Positions 16,905 through 25,461 of a stretch of DNA of 32,318 nucleotides are shown piece by piece. The position numbers and the translations under genes were made by a program. The first letter of the stretch is position 1; the number at the start of each line of letters is the position of its first letter. The stretch is taken from contig JANYDO010000282.1 in the NCBI GenBank assembly GCA_025363605.1, positions 1 to 32,318 on the forward strand, read 5' to 3'. The stretch comes from Candidatus Kapaibacterium sp. (lineage in GTDB: Bacteria > Bacteroidota > Ignavibacteria > Kapaibacteriales > UBA4661). The notes beneath the pieces were generated by a model. That model ran no database searches. It was not told the DNA's origin and saw only the letters and a list, made by a program, of their open reading frames with translations.

Positions 16905-16918
16905 GGAGCCAAACAATA

Positions 16919-17539
16919 ATGAGCGTATTACTCGGCAGAAAAATCGGCATGACAAGCATCTTTACTGATGCAGGAGATTATATTCCTTGCACAGTTATCG
17001 AAGCAGGTCCTTGTCCAGTCGTGCAAGTTCGCACGAAAGAAAATGATGGTTATGAGTCTGTGCAAATTGGCTTCGGTCAAATCCCAGCTCGTAAAGTTAA
17101 TAAACCTCTTGCGGGTCACTTCGCAAAAGCAAAAGTGGAGTTCAGGCGACACCTCCGTGAGTTTCGCAATATCAGAAAGCAAGTCAAAGTTGGCGACGAG
17201 ATTACTGTAGCAGACTTTGCTGTTGGAGACAAAATAAAAATCTCCGGTGACTCAAAAGGTCGCGGCTTTCAAGGTGTTGTTAAGCGACATCATTTTGGCG
17301 GTGTTGGCATGACAACTCACGGTCAATCAGATCGTCCTCGCGCTCCCGGTTCTATTGGTTCGTCGTCCTTTCCGTCGCGTGTCTTTAAAGGTATGCGTAT
17401 GGCTGGTCGAATGGGCGGTGAGCGTATAACGGTGCGTAACTTGAAAGTTCTGCGCATCATTCCGGAATCAAATCTCCTTATTGTCAAAGGAAGTATTCCC
17501 GGCGCTCCCAACTCAATCGTAGAGATTGTAAAGATTTAA
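16919..17539 (+). CDS. rplC: 50S ribosomal protein L3
   Basis: 206-residue L3, an early 23S rRNA binder whose central extension reaches the peptidyl-transferase centre. The N-terminus [16 protein letters not shown] and the [19 protein letters not shown] segment (the loop carrying the glutamine methylated in E. coli, here Q near 139) identify it. It starts 14 nt after rpsJ with a strong AAGGAG site ahead of the ATG, so translation is probably coupled. Confidence 0.99.
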   Translation: MSVLLGRKIGMTSIFTDAGDYIPCTVIEAGPCPVVQVRTKENDGYESVQIGFGQIPARKVNKPLAGHFAKAKVEFRRHLREFRNIRKQVKVGDEITVADFAVGDKIKISGDSKGRGFQGVVKRHHFGGVGMTTHGQSDRPRAPGSIGSSSFPSRVFKGMRMAGRMGGERITVRNLKVLRIIPESNLLIVKGSIPGAPNSIVEIVKI

Positions 17540-17600
17540 CGATCACGATAGACTAACTTTGGAAGAATTCCCTACGGAATCCCTTGAAGGAAATTTCACT

Positions 17601-18227
17601 ATGAAAGCTGATGTCTTTTCAAAAGATGGCAAAGTTGCCGGTCAAGTAGAATTACCTGACTCAATCTTTAATGTCGAGCCACACGAACACGCAATGTATC
17701 TTGCTGTGCGTCAGTACCTAGCTCATCAACGACAAGGTACGCACAAAACAAAAGAAAAAGCCGAAGTGTCTGGAGGCGGTAAAAAGCCATGGCGACAAAA
17801 AGGTCGTGGTACGGCACGTTCCGGCTCAACACGCTCTCCGCTTTGGGTTGGTGGTGGAACAGTTTTTGGGCCACGACCGCATAAGTACTCGGTGAAGTTG
17901 CCGAAGAAAGTTGTTCGTCTTGCTCGAAAGTCTGCTTTGACACTACGTGTTCGTGAGAACAACTTTGTTGTTATTGAAGATTTGAACTTTGGTTCTATCA
18001 AGACTAAGCAAATGGCAGATGTACTTGCCGCGCTCAACCTGACAGGGCAAAAAGTTCTTCACTTGCTTTCGGCGACCAACGACAATGTGTATTTGTCCTC
18101 GCGCAATATTGAACGTCTGACGACACAAGTTGCCGATAAAATCTCAACCTATGACATCCTGAGCAACAAGAAAGTTCTTGTTCATAAAAGCGCGGTTGAT
18201 GTCCTTATTAAAACCTTTGCAGAGTAA
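17601..18227 (+). CDS. rplD: 50S ribosomal protein L4
   Basis: 208-residue L4, which lines the polypeptide exit tunnel with L22. The long internal loop KKPWRQKGRGTARSGSTRSPLW identifies it. A longer reading frame begins at TTG 17559, but the ATG at 17601 is preferred: the protein then begins MKADVFSKDG like other L4s, and GAAGGAAA lies about 12 nt upstream. In E. coli L4 controls the S10 operon by attenuation and translational repression; the hairpins before rpsJ are the place to look for an equivalent. Confidence 0.97.
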   Translation: MKADVFSKDGKVAGQVELPDSIFNVEPHEHAMYLAVRQYLAHQRQGTHKTKEKAEVSGGGKKPWRQKGRGTARSGSTRSPLWVGGGTVFGPRPHKYSVKLPKKVVRLARKSALTLRVRENNFVVIEDLNFGSIKTKQMADVLAALNLTGQKVLHLLSATNDNVYLSSRNIERLTTQVADKISTYDILSNKKVLVHKSAVDVLIKTFAE

Positions 18228-18251
18228 AAGGTTACTCACGAGGAAACTACG

Positions 18252-18545
18252 ATGCAAGTTCTGAAACGGCCAATTATTACAGAAAAAGCTACGAAACTCA
18301 ATACTTCTCGTCAATATGCTTTTGAAGTAGATGTAAAAGCAAATAAGATTGAAATTCGTAAGGCTATTGAAACGCAATTTACTGTGGATGTTATCAGCAT
18401 CCGTACAATCCGTGTACGCCCCAAGCGTACGGTGCAGTTTACTAAGCGTGGTCGGTTTGCTGGGAAAACAGCAGCTCGAAAAAAAGCGTATGTTACGCTG
18501 AAAACTGGTCAAACTATTGACATCGGAACTGGTGCAAACGAGTAA
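18252..18545 (+). CDS. rplW: 50S ribosomal protein L23
   Basis: 97-residue L23, at the exit of the peptide tunnel, where it docks trigger factor and SRP. The N-terminus VLKRPIITEKATKL and VDVKANKIEIRKAIE are diagnostic. The start follows rplD by 24 nt with GAGGAAA upstream of the ATG. It is followed by an unusual spacer that holds a short tandem repeat. Confidence 0.99.
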   Translation: MQVLKRPIITEKATKLNTSRQYAFEVDVKANKIEIRKAIETQFTVDVISIRTIRVRPKRTVQFTKRGRFAGKTAARKKAYVTLKTGQTIDIGTGANE

Positions 18546-18569
18546 TTCGTAACCATTTTCGCCCAGAAT

Positions 18570-18615
18570 CTTCGCATATACCGAACTTCGCATATACCGA
18601 ATTCGCTCTACCGAA
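18570..18615 (+). repeat. Short tandem repeat in the rplW-rplB spacer
   Basis: Two exact 16-bp copies of CTTCGCATATACCGAA (18570-18585, 18586-18601) are followed by a degenerate 14-bp copy, TTCGCTCTACCGAA (18602-18615). Each unit begins TTCG and ends CGAA, so each can form a 4-bp hairpin. The array ends 9 nt before the rplB ATG and fills the place where a ribosome binding site would be. It is probably a slippage-derived expansion; a regulatory role is possible but unproven. Confidence 0.85.
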
Positions 18616-18624
18616 CTTAGAATT

Positions 18625-19461
18625 ATGGCACTTCGCAAACTCAAGCCGATTACACCTGGAACGCGCTTCTATTCTGTGAGTACGTTCGAGGAAATTACCA
18701 AGTCAACACCTGAAAGAAGCCTACTTGCGCCTCTTAAAAAATCAGGTGGTCGTAATAATACTGGACGCATTACCTCGCGTCACCGCGGCGGCGGTCATAA
18801 GCGTCGCTATCGGATCATTGACTTTAAGCGCAATAAGCATGGCATAAATGCTCGCGTAGAAGCCATTGAATATGACCCAAATCGTACAGCACGTATAGCA
18901 CTCTTGAAATATGATGACGGAGAATTGCGCTATATTCTTGCTCCCGGGTCAGTAAAAGTGGGTGATATTTTGCAGTCTGGACCCAGCGCTGAAATACGTG
19001 ATGGAAATGCGCTCCCGCTATCAAAAATTCCAGTAGGCTCGTTTATTCACAATGTAGAAATGAAGCCGGGTAAGGGTGGTCAAATCGCTCGTAGTGCCGG
19101 AAATGCTGTGGTGTTAGTTGCTCGCGATGAAAAAAATGCACAAATTAAGTTGCCTTCAAGCGAGGTGCGATTGGTGCCTGTTACTTGTCTTGCAACGTTG
19201 GGTACAATAGGCAATTCCGACCACGAAAATATCTCGTATGGCAAAGCGGGTCGAATGATTTGGTTTGGTGTGCGCCCTCAGTCCCGTGGTATGGCAATGA
19301 ACCCTGTTGATCACCCAATGGGTGGTGGTGAAGGTCGTTCCAAATCCGGTGGTGGTCGTCAGCATCCTCGCTCACCATGGGGTCAGCTTGCCAAAGGTTT
19401 GAAGACCCGTAAAAAACGCAAACTGTCTAATAAATATATCGTTCGCCGCCGGGTGAAGTAA
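18625..19461 (+). CDS. rplB: 50S ribosomal protein L2
   Basis: 278-residue L2, needed for subunit joining and the peptidyl-transferase centre. The RNA-binding region includes [17 protein letters not shown] (48-64), and the C-terminal catalytic-centre loop reads [14 protein letters not shown] (224-237), with D229 and H230 conserved. Most bacteria have HPH at this site; HPM is typical of Bacteroidota L2 as I recall the family, so it is a lineage hint. No Shine-Dalgarno is seen; the tandem repeat lies immediately upstream. Confidence 0.99.
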   Translation: MALRKLKPITPGTRFYSVSTFEEITKSTPERSLLAPLKKSGGRNNTGRITSRHRGGGHKRRYRIIDFKRNKHGINARVEAIEYDPNRTARIALLKYDDGELRYILAPGSVKVGDILQSGPSAEIRDGNALPLSKIPVGSFIHNVEMKPGKGGQIARSAGNAVVLVARDEKNAQIKLPSSEVRLVPVTCLATLGTIGNSDHENISYGKAGRMIWFGVRPQSRGMAMNPVDHPMGGGEGRSKSGGGRQHPRSPWGQLAKGLKTRKKRKLSNKYIVRRRVK

Positions 19462-19496
19462 ATTCCAACCACGTAACACTTTAGAATTAAAGTACA

Positions 19497-19778
19497 ATGG
19501 CACGTTCGCTTAAAAAAGGACCGTTTATCAGCATTAAATTGGCAAAAAAAATTACTGCCCTTAATGCGTCCAACAAAAAAGTTGTTGTCAAAACGTGGTC
19601 ACGCGCTTCGACTATCGCGCCGGAATTTGTCGGTCATACGTTTGCTGTGCATAACGGAAACAAATTTATTCCGGTCTATGTAACAGAAAATATGGTTGGT
19701 CATAAACTGGGCGAGTTCGCACCGACACGTACCTACAAAGGTCATGCAGGCAACAGAAAAGATCTTAAAGGCAAATAA
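19497..19778 (+). CDS. rpsS: 30S ribosomal protein S19
   Basis: 93-residue S19 of the 30S head, which contacts the A-site finger and complexes with S13. [35 protein letters not shown] and the C-terminal [15 protein letters not shown] are near-invariant family blocks. It follows rplB by 35 nt and precedes rplV by 20 nt in the standard S10 order. Confidence 0.99.
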   Translation: MARSLKKGPFISIKLAKKITALNASNKKVVVKTWSRASTIAPEFVGHTFAVHNGNKFIPVYVTENMVGHKLGEFAPTRTYKGHAGNRKDLKGK

Positions 19779-19798
19779 TTTTTCCAAAGGTTACACCA

Positions 19799-20152
19799 AT
19801 GCAAAAGTTTGAAGCAAAAGCAACAAAGCGTTTTCTTCCGGGTTCGCCCCGTAAAATGCGACTTGTTATTGACATGATTCGCGGCAAAAGTGTTGCCGAG
19901 GCGATGTCCTTGCTAAAATTCAATTCAAAACACGCGGCACGTGATGCGGAATTTGTTCTTCGCTCTGCCTACGCAAATCTTACCGACAAGCATGAAAATG
20001 CTCGGTTTGATATGGAAGATGCGAAAGTAATCGGTGCGTTTGTAAACGGAGGTCCGATGCTTCGTCGCATTAGTCCTGCCCCAATGGGACGCGCTTATCG
20101 CATTCGCAAGCGTATGAACCACTTGACAATTGTCGTTCAATCCGTAAGCTAA
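19799..20152 (+). CDS. rplV: 50S ribosomal protein L22
   Basis: 117-residue L22, whose beta-hairpin lines the exit tunnel near the macrolide site. The N-terminal KATKRFLPGSPRKMRLVIDMIRG and the hairpin GPMLRRISPAPMGRAYRIRKR identify it. The length is normal, with no insertion in the hairpin of the kind that gives macrolide resistance. The order rpsS-rplV-rpsC is canonical. Confidence 0.99.
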   Translation: MQKFEAKATKRFLPGSPRKMRLVIDMIRGKSVAEAMSLLKFNSKHAARDAEFVLRSAYANLTDKHENARFDMEDAKVIGAFVNGGPMLRRISPAPMGRAYRIRKRMNHLTIVVQSVS

Positions 20153-20189
20153 TTATTCACAACGTACATTTTCGATTAGGAGATTAACC

Positions 20190-20879
20190 TTGGGTCAGAA
20201 AACTAACCCCATTGGTTTCCGTCTTGGAATCATTCGCGCGTGGGATGCAAACTGGTTTGATGAGAAAAACTTCGCCAGTAAGCTCGCCGAAGACATGATG
20301 GTGCGTAAGTACCTCCATGAGCGCCTCAAAAAAGCTGGTATTTCGCGCATCATTGTTGAGCGAACGCCAAAGCAAATTCGCCTTACCATCAAGACATCGC
20401 GTCCAGGTGTTGTTATTGGTCGCTCTGGTAAGGAAATTGCTCAGCTTGAGGAGGAATTAAAGAAAATTACCTCGAAAGAAGTAAAAATTCTTATCAGTGA
20501 AATCAAGCGTCCCGAAATTGATGCACAACTTGTTGCAGATACCATTGCTCAGCAGCTTGAAGGTCGCATATCATACCGCCGTGCAATGAAGCAAGGTGTA
20601 AGTGCTGCCATGCGAATGGGTGCAGAAGGTGTTCGTATTGTGTGTAATGGCCGCTTGGGTGGAGCTGATATGTCGCGAATGGAAAAATATCGCGAAGGAC
20701 GTGTCCCGCTTCACACTCTTCGAGCAAACATTGACTACGCAACCGGTACGGCTCAGACAATTTATGGTGCAATTGGCATCAAAGTCTGGATTTGTTTAGG
20801 TGAAGTGCTTGGTGGAAGCGCGTCAATGTATCAAGAAAAACCTGCTGCGCCGGGCGGAAATCCAAAATCGTCGCGCTAA
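20190..20879 (+). CDS. rpsC: 30S ribosomal protein S3
   Basis: 229-residue S3 at the mRNA entry channel, with helicase-like activity alongside S4 and S5. MGQKTNPIGFRLGI opens it; the KH domain carries RPGVVIGRSGKEI (the GxxG loop), and the C-terminal half has GRLGGADMSRMEKYREGRVPLHTLRANIDY. The start codon is TTG at 20190, supported by TAGGAG about 8 nt upstream and by exact correspondence of the N-terminus with the family. The tail after about 210 is variable. Confidence 0.99.
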   Translation: MGQKTNPIGFRLGIIRAWDANWFDEKNFASKLAEDMMVRKYLHERLKKAGISRIIVERTPKQIRLTIKTSRPGVVIGRSGKEIAQLEEELKKITSKEVKILISEIKRPEIDAQLVADTIAQQLEGRISYRRAMKQGVSAAMRMGAEGVRIVCNGRLGGADMSRMEKYREGRVPLHTLRANIDYATGTAQTIYGAIGIKVWICLGEVLGGSASMYQEKPAAPGGNPKSSR

Positions 20880-20959
20880 TTCTGATGCTTCGGTCACCGG
20901 ACATTGAAGATAGCGCTAGAAATCAGCAATAACGCATCAAAAGCATTTAAGGAAATATC

Positions 20960-21385
20960 ATGCTGCTACCAAAAAGAGTGAAATATCGCAAAACACAGCG
21001 CGGTAGAATGAAGGGTAAAGCATTTCGCGGTTCGCAAGTGGCTTTCGGTACCTTCGGTTTGAAAGCGCTTGAGCCAGCTTGGATCACAAATCGCCAGATT
21101 GAATCGGCTCGTATCGCGATTAATCGTTATCTTCGCCGTGACGGTAAGGTTTGGATTCGTATTTTCCCTGATAAGCCGTACACAAAAAAGCCCGCAGAAG
21201 TGCGAATGGGTTCGGGTAAAGGTAGCACAGAGTATTATGTTGCTGTCATTAAGCCTGGTCGGATTCTTTTTGAACTCGACGGTGTGCCGAAGGAAAAAGC
21301 AATGGAAGCAATGCGCCTTGCGTCGCACAAATTGCCGATTAAAACGAAGTTTGTAACACGCATTGATGCGCAAGAGCATCATTAA
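20960..21385 (+). CDS. rplP: 50S ribosomal protein L16
   Basis: 141-residue L16, which contacts A-site tRNA and helps order the peptidyl-transferase centre. [19 protein letters not shown] and [23 protein letters not shown] are diagnostic; the latter includes the arginine hydroxylated in some bacteria. AAGGAAAT lies before the ATG. The 80-nt spacer from rpsC is longer than usual, with only a small TAGCGCTA palindrome noted. Confidence 0.99.
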   Translation: MLLPKRVKYRKTQRGRMKGKAFRGSQVAFGTFGLKALEPAWITNRQIESARIAINRYLRRDGKVWIRIFPDKPYTKKPAEVRMGSGKGSTEYYVAVIKPGRILFELDGVPKEKAMEAMRLASHKLPIKTKFVTRIDAQEHH

Positions 21386-21400
21386 AAGGAGCAAAGAAAC

Positions 21401-21604
21401 ATGAAAGCTCGTAAATCAGAAGACTTGCGCAAATTAAATGACGCAGACTTGTCAATGAATCTGAAAGATTCGCAAGAGACATTGACTAACTTGCGATTCA
21501 AAAAGACACTCGGCGAACTTGAAAATACTGCATATTTGGCAACGCTTCGCAGAGATATTGCTCGCATTAACACCATCATCGGTGAGCGCCAACGTTCAAA
21601 ATAA
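21401..21604 (+). CDS. rpmC: 50S ribosomal protein L29
   Basis: 67-residue helical protein near the tunnel exit, part of the trigger-factor/SRP platform with L23. The pattern LRKLNDADLSMNLKDSQETLTNLRFKKTLGELENT and the C-terminal RRDIARINTIIGERQ match L29. It starts 15 nt after rplP with a strong AAAAGGAG site. Confidence 0.98.
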   Translation: MKARKSEDLRKLNDADLSMNLKDSQETLTNLRFKKTLGELENTAYLATLRRDIARINTIIGERQRSK

Positions 21605-21616
21605 CGAATAAGACAA

Positions 21617-21907
21617 ATGGATTCCACTATGGAAACGATACAAACACAGACTCAGCGCGGAAGACGCAAAGTAAAAATTGGTAAGGTTGTCAGCGCCAAA
21701 AAAATGGACAAAACAATCATTGTCGCCGTTGAACGTCAAGTAGCGCATCCGCTCTACAAGAAGTATTTCAAGAAAACGACAAAGTTTATGACACACGATG
21801 CTGAAAACGCCTGCAATGAAGGTGATACAGTTCGGATTATGGAGACCCGTCCCTTGAGTGCTCATAAGCGCTGGCGATTGGTTGAAGTACTTGAACGTGC
21901 GAAGTAA
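21617..21907 (+). CDS. rpsQ: 30S ribosomal protein S17
   Basis: 96-residue S17, an early-assembling OB-fold 16S rRNA binder. [42 protein letters not shown] and the C-terminal [23 protein letters not shown] identify it. It lies 12 nt after rpmC. A second in-frame ATG four codons in (21629) could be the real start; the N-terminal dozen residues are not conserved. Confidence 0.98.
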   Translation: MDSTMETIQTQTQRGRRKVKIGKVVSAKKMDKTIIVAVERQVAHPLYKKYFKKTTKFMTHDAENACNEGDTVRIMETRPLSAHKRWRLVEVLERAK

Positions 21908-21953
21908 TTTTTACTGTGATAAATTTTTCACCAGAAAGTGAGCAGATCCTGCA

Positions 21954-22322
21954 ATGATTCAAGAAGAAACAAACCTCGTTGTTGCCGATAATTCAGGCGC
22001 AAGAAGAGTACGATGTATTCGCGTCTTGGGTGGTCACGAAAAGCGTTATGCAGGCATTGGCGATATTATCGTAGTCTCTGTTAAGGATGCTATACCAAAC
22101 GCAGGCGTAAAAAAGGGCGATAAGTCGCGTGCAGTTATTGTACGGACAAAAAAAGAAATTCGCCGCAAAGATGGCTCGTATATCCGCTTTGACGAAAATG
22201 CAGCTGTACTTTTGAATACGCAAGGTGAGCCTCGTGGAACCCGTATTTTTGGACCCGTTGCTCGCGAACTCCGCGATAAAAGTTTTATGAAAATTGTATC
22301 GCTCGCACCGGAAGTTCTCTAA
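21954..22322 (+). CDS. rplN: 50S ribosomal protein L14
   Basis: 122-residue L14 at the subunit interface (bridges B5 and B8), the docking site of the silencing factor Rsf[76 protein letters not shown] and [13 protein letters not shown] are near-universal, and the length is standard. It opens the spc segment, 46 nt after rpsQ. Confidence 0.99.
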   Translation: MIQEETNLVVADNSGARRVRCIRVLGGHEKRYAGIGDIIVVSVKDAIPNAGVKKGDKSRAVIVRTKKEIRRKDGSYIRFDENAAVLLNTQGEPRGTRIFGPVARELRDKSFMKIVSLAPEVL

Positions 22323-22389
22323 TTTTGAGACTTGCTTTAAGGGCTGCGTTACTAAGAATTTGACGAAGATATTTATCTTTCATACTGCT

Positions 22390-22710
22390 ATGAAACTCAA
22401 AATTAAAAAAGGCGATACCGTCCGCATTCTTGCCGGTAATGATAAGAGCAAAGAAGGTCGTGTTATTGAACTTCTTCCTGAAAAAATGCGCATTGTTGTT
22501 GAAGGCATCAACGTACGCAAGCGCCATATGCGTCCTTCGCCAAATACACAGCAAGGGCAAATAATTGAGCGTGAAATGCCGATTCATTACTCTAATGTAA
22601 TGTTGCTTGACGGATCTGGTAAGACTACACGTCTTGGCGTAAAAGTTGTCGAGCAGGATGGCGAAAAAAGCCGCGTTCGTATCGCAAGAACCACTGGCGA
22701 AGAAGTCTAA
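22390..22710 (+). CDS. rplX: 50S ribosomal protein L24
   Basis: 106-residue KOW-domain protein that initiates 50S assembly. The start at ATG 22390 (MKLKIKKGDTVRILAGNDKSKEGRV) matches L24. The longer frame opening at 22294 would overlap rplN and add 32 residues unlike the family, so it is rejected. No clear Shine-Dalgarno precedes the chosen ATG. The 102-nt gap after it carries an attenuator-like hairpin. Confidence 0.97.
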   Translation: MKLKIKKGDTVRILAGNDKSKEGRVIELLPEKMRIVVEGINVRKRHMRPSPNTQQGQIIEREMPIHYSNVMLLDGSGKTTRLGVKVVEQDGEKSRVRIARTTGEEV

Positions 22711-22726
22711 ATTTGTGGCTAGAATG

Positions 22727-22745
22727 AGTTCTTAGAGAACTTTTT
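22727..22745 (+). terminator. Attenuator-like hairpin in the rplX-rplE gap
   Basis: AGTTCT (22727-22732), loop TAG, AGAACT (22736-22741), followed at once by TTTT: a 6-bp perfect stem with a short T-run. Its low GC content and short tract make it a weak terminator at best, but it could reduce read-through into the downstream half of the spc segment. In E. coli the S8-binding regulatory site sits at the equivalent junction; I do not recognise that fold here. Confidence 0.4.
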
Positions 22746-22812
22746 CAAAGCATTGCAGTTTTTCGTATTCCTTCAGTCAGAAACTATATCTACCTCTTGA
22801 ATAATAATAGCA

Positions 22813-23460
22813 ATGGCAAAGCAGCAAACACCAGTCAAAACTAAAAAGACAGAATTCACTCTTGAGGGTGGAAGATTACCTGAAAATGCGCCTAAAGCAC
22901 CAGACGCGCGTCTGGCTAAAGTTTACAAAGAAAACGTAGCTCCTGCGCTGATGAAGAAATTTAGCTATAGTTCTGTAATGCAAGTGCCAAAGTTGCATAA
23001 GATTGTGATTAACATGGGCGTTGGCGCTGCCACGCAAGACCAAAAAATCATGCAATCCGCCATTACGGAAATGGAATTGATTACTGGTCAGCGACCAGCA
23101 ATTACATTAGCAAAAGAGGCAATCTCTAATTTTAAGTTGCGCGTGAATCAGCCGATTGGTTGCCGAGTAACTCTTCGTCGCGCTCATATGTATGAATTTC
23201 TTGACAGGTTTATCAACATTGTTGCTCCTCGCATTAGAGATTTCAGGGGTCTTTCCGACAAATCTTTTGATGGACGTGGAAACTATTCGATGGGAATCAA
23301 AGAGCAGATTATCTTCCCCGAAATTGACGTAGATAAAGTGTCAAAAATTCGCGGTATGGATATTACCTTTGTTACAACTGCTCAAAGCGATGAAGAAGCG
23401 TATGCGCTTCTCAAAGAGTTTGGTTTCCCATTCCGAAAACAACAAGAAGCCACAGCGTAA
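22813..23460 (+). CDS. rplE: 50S ribosomal protein L5
   Basis: 215-residue L5 of the central protuberance, which binds 5S rRNA and P-site tRNA. The family-typical part begins at about residue 31 ([39 protein letters not shown]) and ends with KEFGFPFRK. The first 30 residues are a non-conserved basic/Pro-rich extension. No alternative ATG lies near residue 31, so the extension is probably real. No Shine-Dalgarno is visible before the ATG. Confidence 0.98.
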   Translation: MAKQQTPVKTKKTEFTLEGGRLPENAPKAPDARLAKVYKENVAPALMKKFSYSSVMQVPKLHKIVINMGVGAATQDQKIMQSAITEMELITGQRPAITLAKEAISNFKLRVNQPIGCRVTLRRAHMYEFLDRFINIVAPRIRDFRGLSDKSFDGRGNYSMGIKEQIIFPEIDVDKVSKIRGMDITFVTTAQSDEEAYALLKEFGFPFRKQQEATA

Positions 23461-23495
23461 ACAAAACGAAGAATCATTTTACTTCCTGAACCGTT

Positions 23496-23765
23496 ATGTC
23501 AACAACAGCAATCGTAGCACGTAATCAAAAGCGACAAAGACTCGTTGATAAATATGCTGAAAAGCGCGCCACTCTTAAAGAGGCTGGCGACTGGGAAGCA
23601 CTTCAAAAACTTCCTCGTAATAGTTCTCCAACACGGTTACGTAACCGTTGTAATTTGACTGGTCGCGGCAGAGGAGTCTATCGTAAATTCGGTTTGGGTC
23701 GGAATAAATTCCGAGAGCTTGCCCTTGATGGGAAGATTCCGGGCATTCGTAAATCAAGTTGGTAA
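23496..23765 (+). CDS. rpsN: 30S ribosomal protein S14, zinc-free long form
   Basis: 89-residue S14 of the 30S head. The C-terminal [46 protein letters not shown] is diagnostic. It is the long C-minus form: only one cysteine remains and there is no CxxC pair, so it does not bind zinc. It sits in the normal spc position between rplE and rpsH. Confidence 0.99.
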   Translation: MSTTAIVARNQKRQRLVDKYAEKRATLKEAGDWEALQKLPRNSSPTRLRNRCNLTGRGRGVYRKFGLGRNKFRELALDGKIPGIRKSSW

Positions 23766-23834
23766 GTTGTTTGCCAAGGCGCTGAAAAACAATAGCTAAT
23801 CAATAAAAACAGTATCATCAATTGTCTAAGTACA

Positions 23835-24230
23835 ATGCAGGTTACAGACCCAATATCCGATTTTCTGACGCGAGTGCGGAACGCATCGAAAGCTCGTCAT
23901 AAGCGCTTAGATGTTCCTTCTTCAAAAATGAAGATTGCTATCGCTAAAATCTTGAAAGAGCAAGGTTACATAGGAGAATTTCAAGTTATCGAAGATAACA
24001 AGCAAAACATCTTACGTGTATCGCTCCGATATTTTAACGGACGTGCTCCATTTGATAAGATTACACGCATAAGTCGTCCGGGTCTGCGTCGTTATACGCC
24101 TTCTGCGGAAGCTCCGCGTGTACGCAACGGGCTTGGTATTGCGATTTTGTCCACGCCGAAAGGTATTATCACGGACAAAGAAGCACGCAAACTCAATGTT
24201 GGTGGCGAAGTCCTCTGTACGATATACTAA
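23835..24230 (+). CDS. rpsH: 30S ribosomal protein S8
   Basis: 131-residue S8, a primary 16S rRNA binder and, in E. coli, the translational repressor of the spc operon. DPISDFLTRVRNASKARHKRLDVPSSKMK opens it, and the C-terminal GLGIAILSTPKGIITDKEARKLNVGGEVLCTIY is conserved. The length is standard. It follows rpsN by 69 nt without an obvious Shine-Dalgarno. Confidence 0.99.
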   Translation: MQVTDPISDFLTRVRNASKARHKRLDVPSSKMKIAIAKILKEQGYIGEFQVIEDNKQNILRVSLRYFNGRAPFDKITRISRPGLRRYTPSAEAPRVRNGLGIAILSTPKGIITDKEARKLNVGGEVLCTIY

Positions 24231-24316
24231 ACCGCTCTACTCAGGCTCCGCCTTTTGGCGTGTCCGATGTTCTGCAATTTTATTTGAACTCAAAAGATTT
24301 TTAAGGAGAACTTGCC

Positions 24317-24862
24317 GTGTCTCGTATCGGTAAAAAACTCATCACCATTCCCAAAGAAGCACAAGTTGCTGTGGATGGTACGCAAATCAAGGTGAAAGGT
24401 CCCAAGGGCGAATTAGAGTTTGCCATACCTGTCGGTATCTCGCAAGAGATGAAAGATGGTACTATGTCCTTCGCCCGTGCTTCCGATGAAAAGCATTGTC
24501 GTGCTCTGCACGGACTTACTCGCGCAATGGTAGCATCAATGATTGAAGGTGTAACTAAGGGGTTCACTAAAACTCTTGATGTCGAGGGCGTAGGATATAA
24601 AGTTGAGTTGCGTGGCAAGAATCTCTATCTCTCGCTTGGTTACTCGCACCCGATTTTGTTTATCCCGCCGCCGGGCATTGCCCTTGCTGCTGCAACCGCA
24701 ACGCAATTTAGTGTGAGCGGTATTGATAAACAGCTTGTCGGAGAGGTCGCTGCAAAACTTCGAGATTTACGTCCGCCAGAGCCCTATAAAGGCAAGGGTG
24801 TTCGTTATCAAGGAGAGCACATTGTACGTAAAGCAGGTAAATCGGGCGGTAAAGGGAAATAA
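24317..24862 (+). CDS. rplF: 50S ribosomal protein L6
   Basis: 181-residue L6, near the sarcin-ricin loop and factor-binding site. MSRIGKKLITIPK opens it, and the C-terminal LRPPEPYKGKGVRYQGEHIVRKAGKSGGK is diagnostic. The start is GTG at 24317 with a strong TAAGGAG at 24302-24308; the N-terminal match to the family fixes it. The short hydrophobic PPPGIALAAATATQ stretch is within normal L6 variation. Confidence 0.99.
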   Translation: MSRIGKKLITIPKEAQVAVDGTQIKVKGPKGELEFAIPVGISQEMKDGTMSFARASDEKHCRALHGLTRAMVASMIEGVTKGFTKTLDVEGVGYKVELRGKNLYLSLGYSHPILFIPPPGIALAAATATQFSVSGIDKQLVGEVAAKLRDLRPPEPYKGKGVRYQGEHIVRKAGKSGGKGK

Positions 24863-24953
24863 ATCCCATCTTTGTTGCGCCGCTGATAGCGAGTGTTCCT
24901 TGTTAATAGCGTACTTTCAACGATTCAACCATTTCATTGTTTAGTCTGAGAAT

Positions 24954-25322
24954 ATGATTACCACGAATAAACTTGAGCGCCGTGAGCGTCGCAAAAAAAG
25001 CGTCCGTCGAAAAGTGCAAGGCACAACAGAGCGTCCACGTCTTAGCGTGTATCGCAGTTTGAGCCATTTTTATGCTCAAGTAATTGATGACGCAAAAATG
25101 CACACAGTCGCCTCCGCTTCGAGCGCAGACAAAGAACTCAAAGACAAAGTTGCATCTGCAACAAGCAAGTCTGATGTGAGTAAAATGGTCGGCGAATTGC
25201 TCGCTCAACGAGCGACAGCAGCAGGAATAAAAAGTGTTGTATTTGACCGAAATGGTTATATTTACCACGGCAGAGTTAAAGCATTTGCTGATGCTGCTCG
25301 TGAAGCGGGCTTGAATTTCTAA
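24954..25322 (+). CDS. rplR: 50S ribosomal protein L18
   Basis: 122-residue L18, which with L5 binds 5S rRNA in the central protuberance. RRERRKKSVRRKVQGTTERPRLSVYRSLSHFYAQVIDD and the C-terminal VVFDRNGYIYHGRVKAFADAAREAGLNF are family signatures. It is 91 nt from rplF, with no strong Shine-Dalgarno, and is followed by a structured 139-nt gap. Confidence 0.99.
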   Translation: MITTNKLERRERRKKSVRRKVQGTTERPRLSVYRSLSHFYAQVIDDAKMHTVASASSADKELKDKVASATSKSDVSKMVGELLAQRATAAGIKSVVFDRNGYIYHGRVKAFADAAREAGLNF

Positions 25323-25342
25323 AGAGACTTTCTTTCTTCGTA

Positions 25343-25424
25343 TGGGGCTCATGCCCCACCGAATTGAAGATAGTGTCGGCATTCGTACAAATACTGAGAT
25401 ATTTGTGCTGTTGATTAAACTATC
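25343..25424 (+). promoter_or_regulatory. Structured spacer between rplR and rpsE
   Basis: Hairpin A: TGGGGC (25343-25348), loop TCAT, GCCCCA (25353-25358), a GC-rich 6-bp stem. Hairpin B: GTACAAATA (25385-25393) and TATTTGTGC (25400-25408), 9 bp with one G-U pair, enclosed by an outer pair GATAGT (25369-25374)/ACTATC (25419-25424). No T-tract follows A or B. The spacer is longer than usual for this junction and leads to the weakly initiated GTG start of rpsE, so a role in translation of rpsE or in mRNA processing is possible. Confidence 0.45.
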
Positions 25425-25461
25425 GTAAACAAAAATTATCACAATTTTACTGAGTGTTGCT

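Noticed and set aside
17559-17600. TTG start for rplD 14 codons upstream
   Set aside because: The extra residues are not conserved and the ATG at 17601 has a ribosome-binding-like GAAGGAAA upstream. TAACTTTG at 17554-17561 resembles a -7 element but has no properly spaced TTTG.
22294-22389. Upstream start for rplX
   Set aside because: It overlaps rplN and adds 32 residues unlike any L24; the ATG at 22390 gives the normal protein.
22708-22715. TAAATTTG as an internal promoter before rplE
   Set aside because: The -7 match is exact but there is no TTTG or TTG 19-20 nt upstream, and it coincides with the rplX stop codon.
24241-24275. Hairpin in the rpsH-rplF gap
   Set aside because: Only CGCC/GGCG pairs cleanly around TTTT; flanking positions mismatch, so it is within chance expectation.
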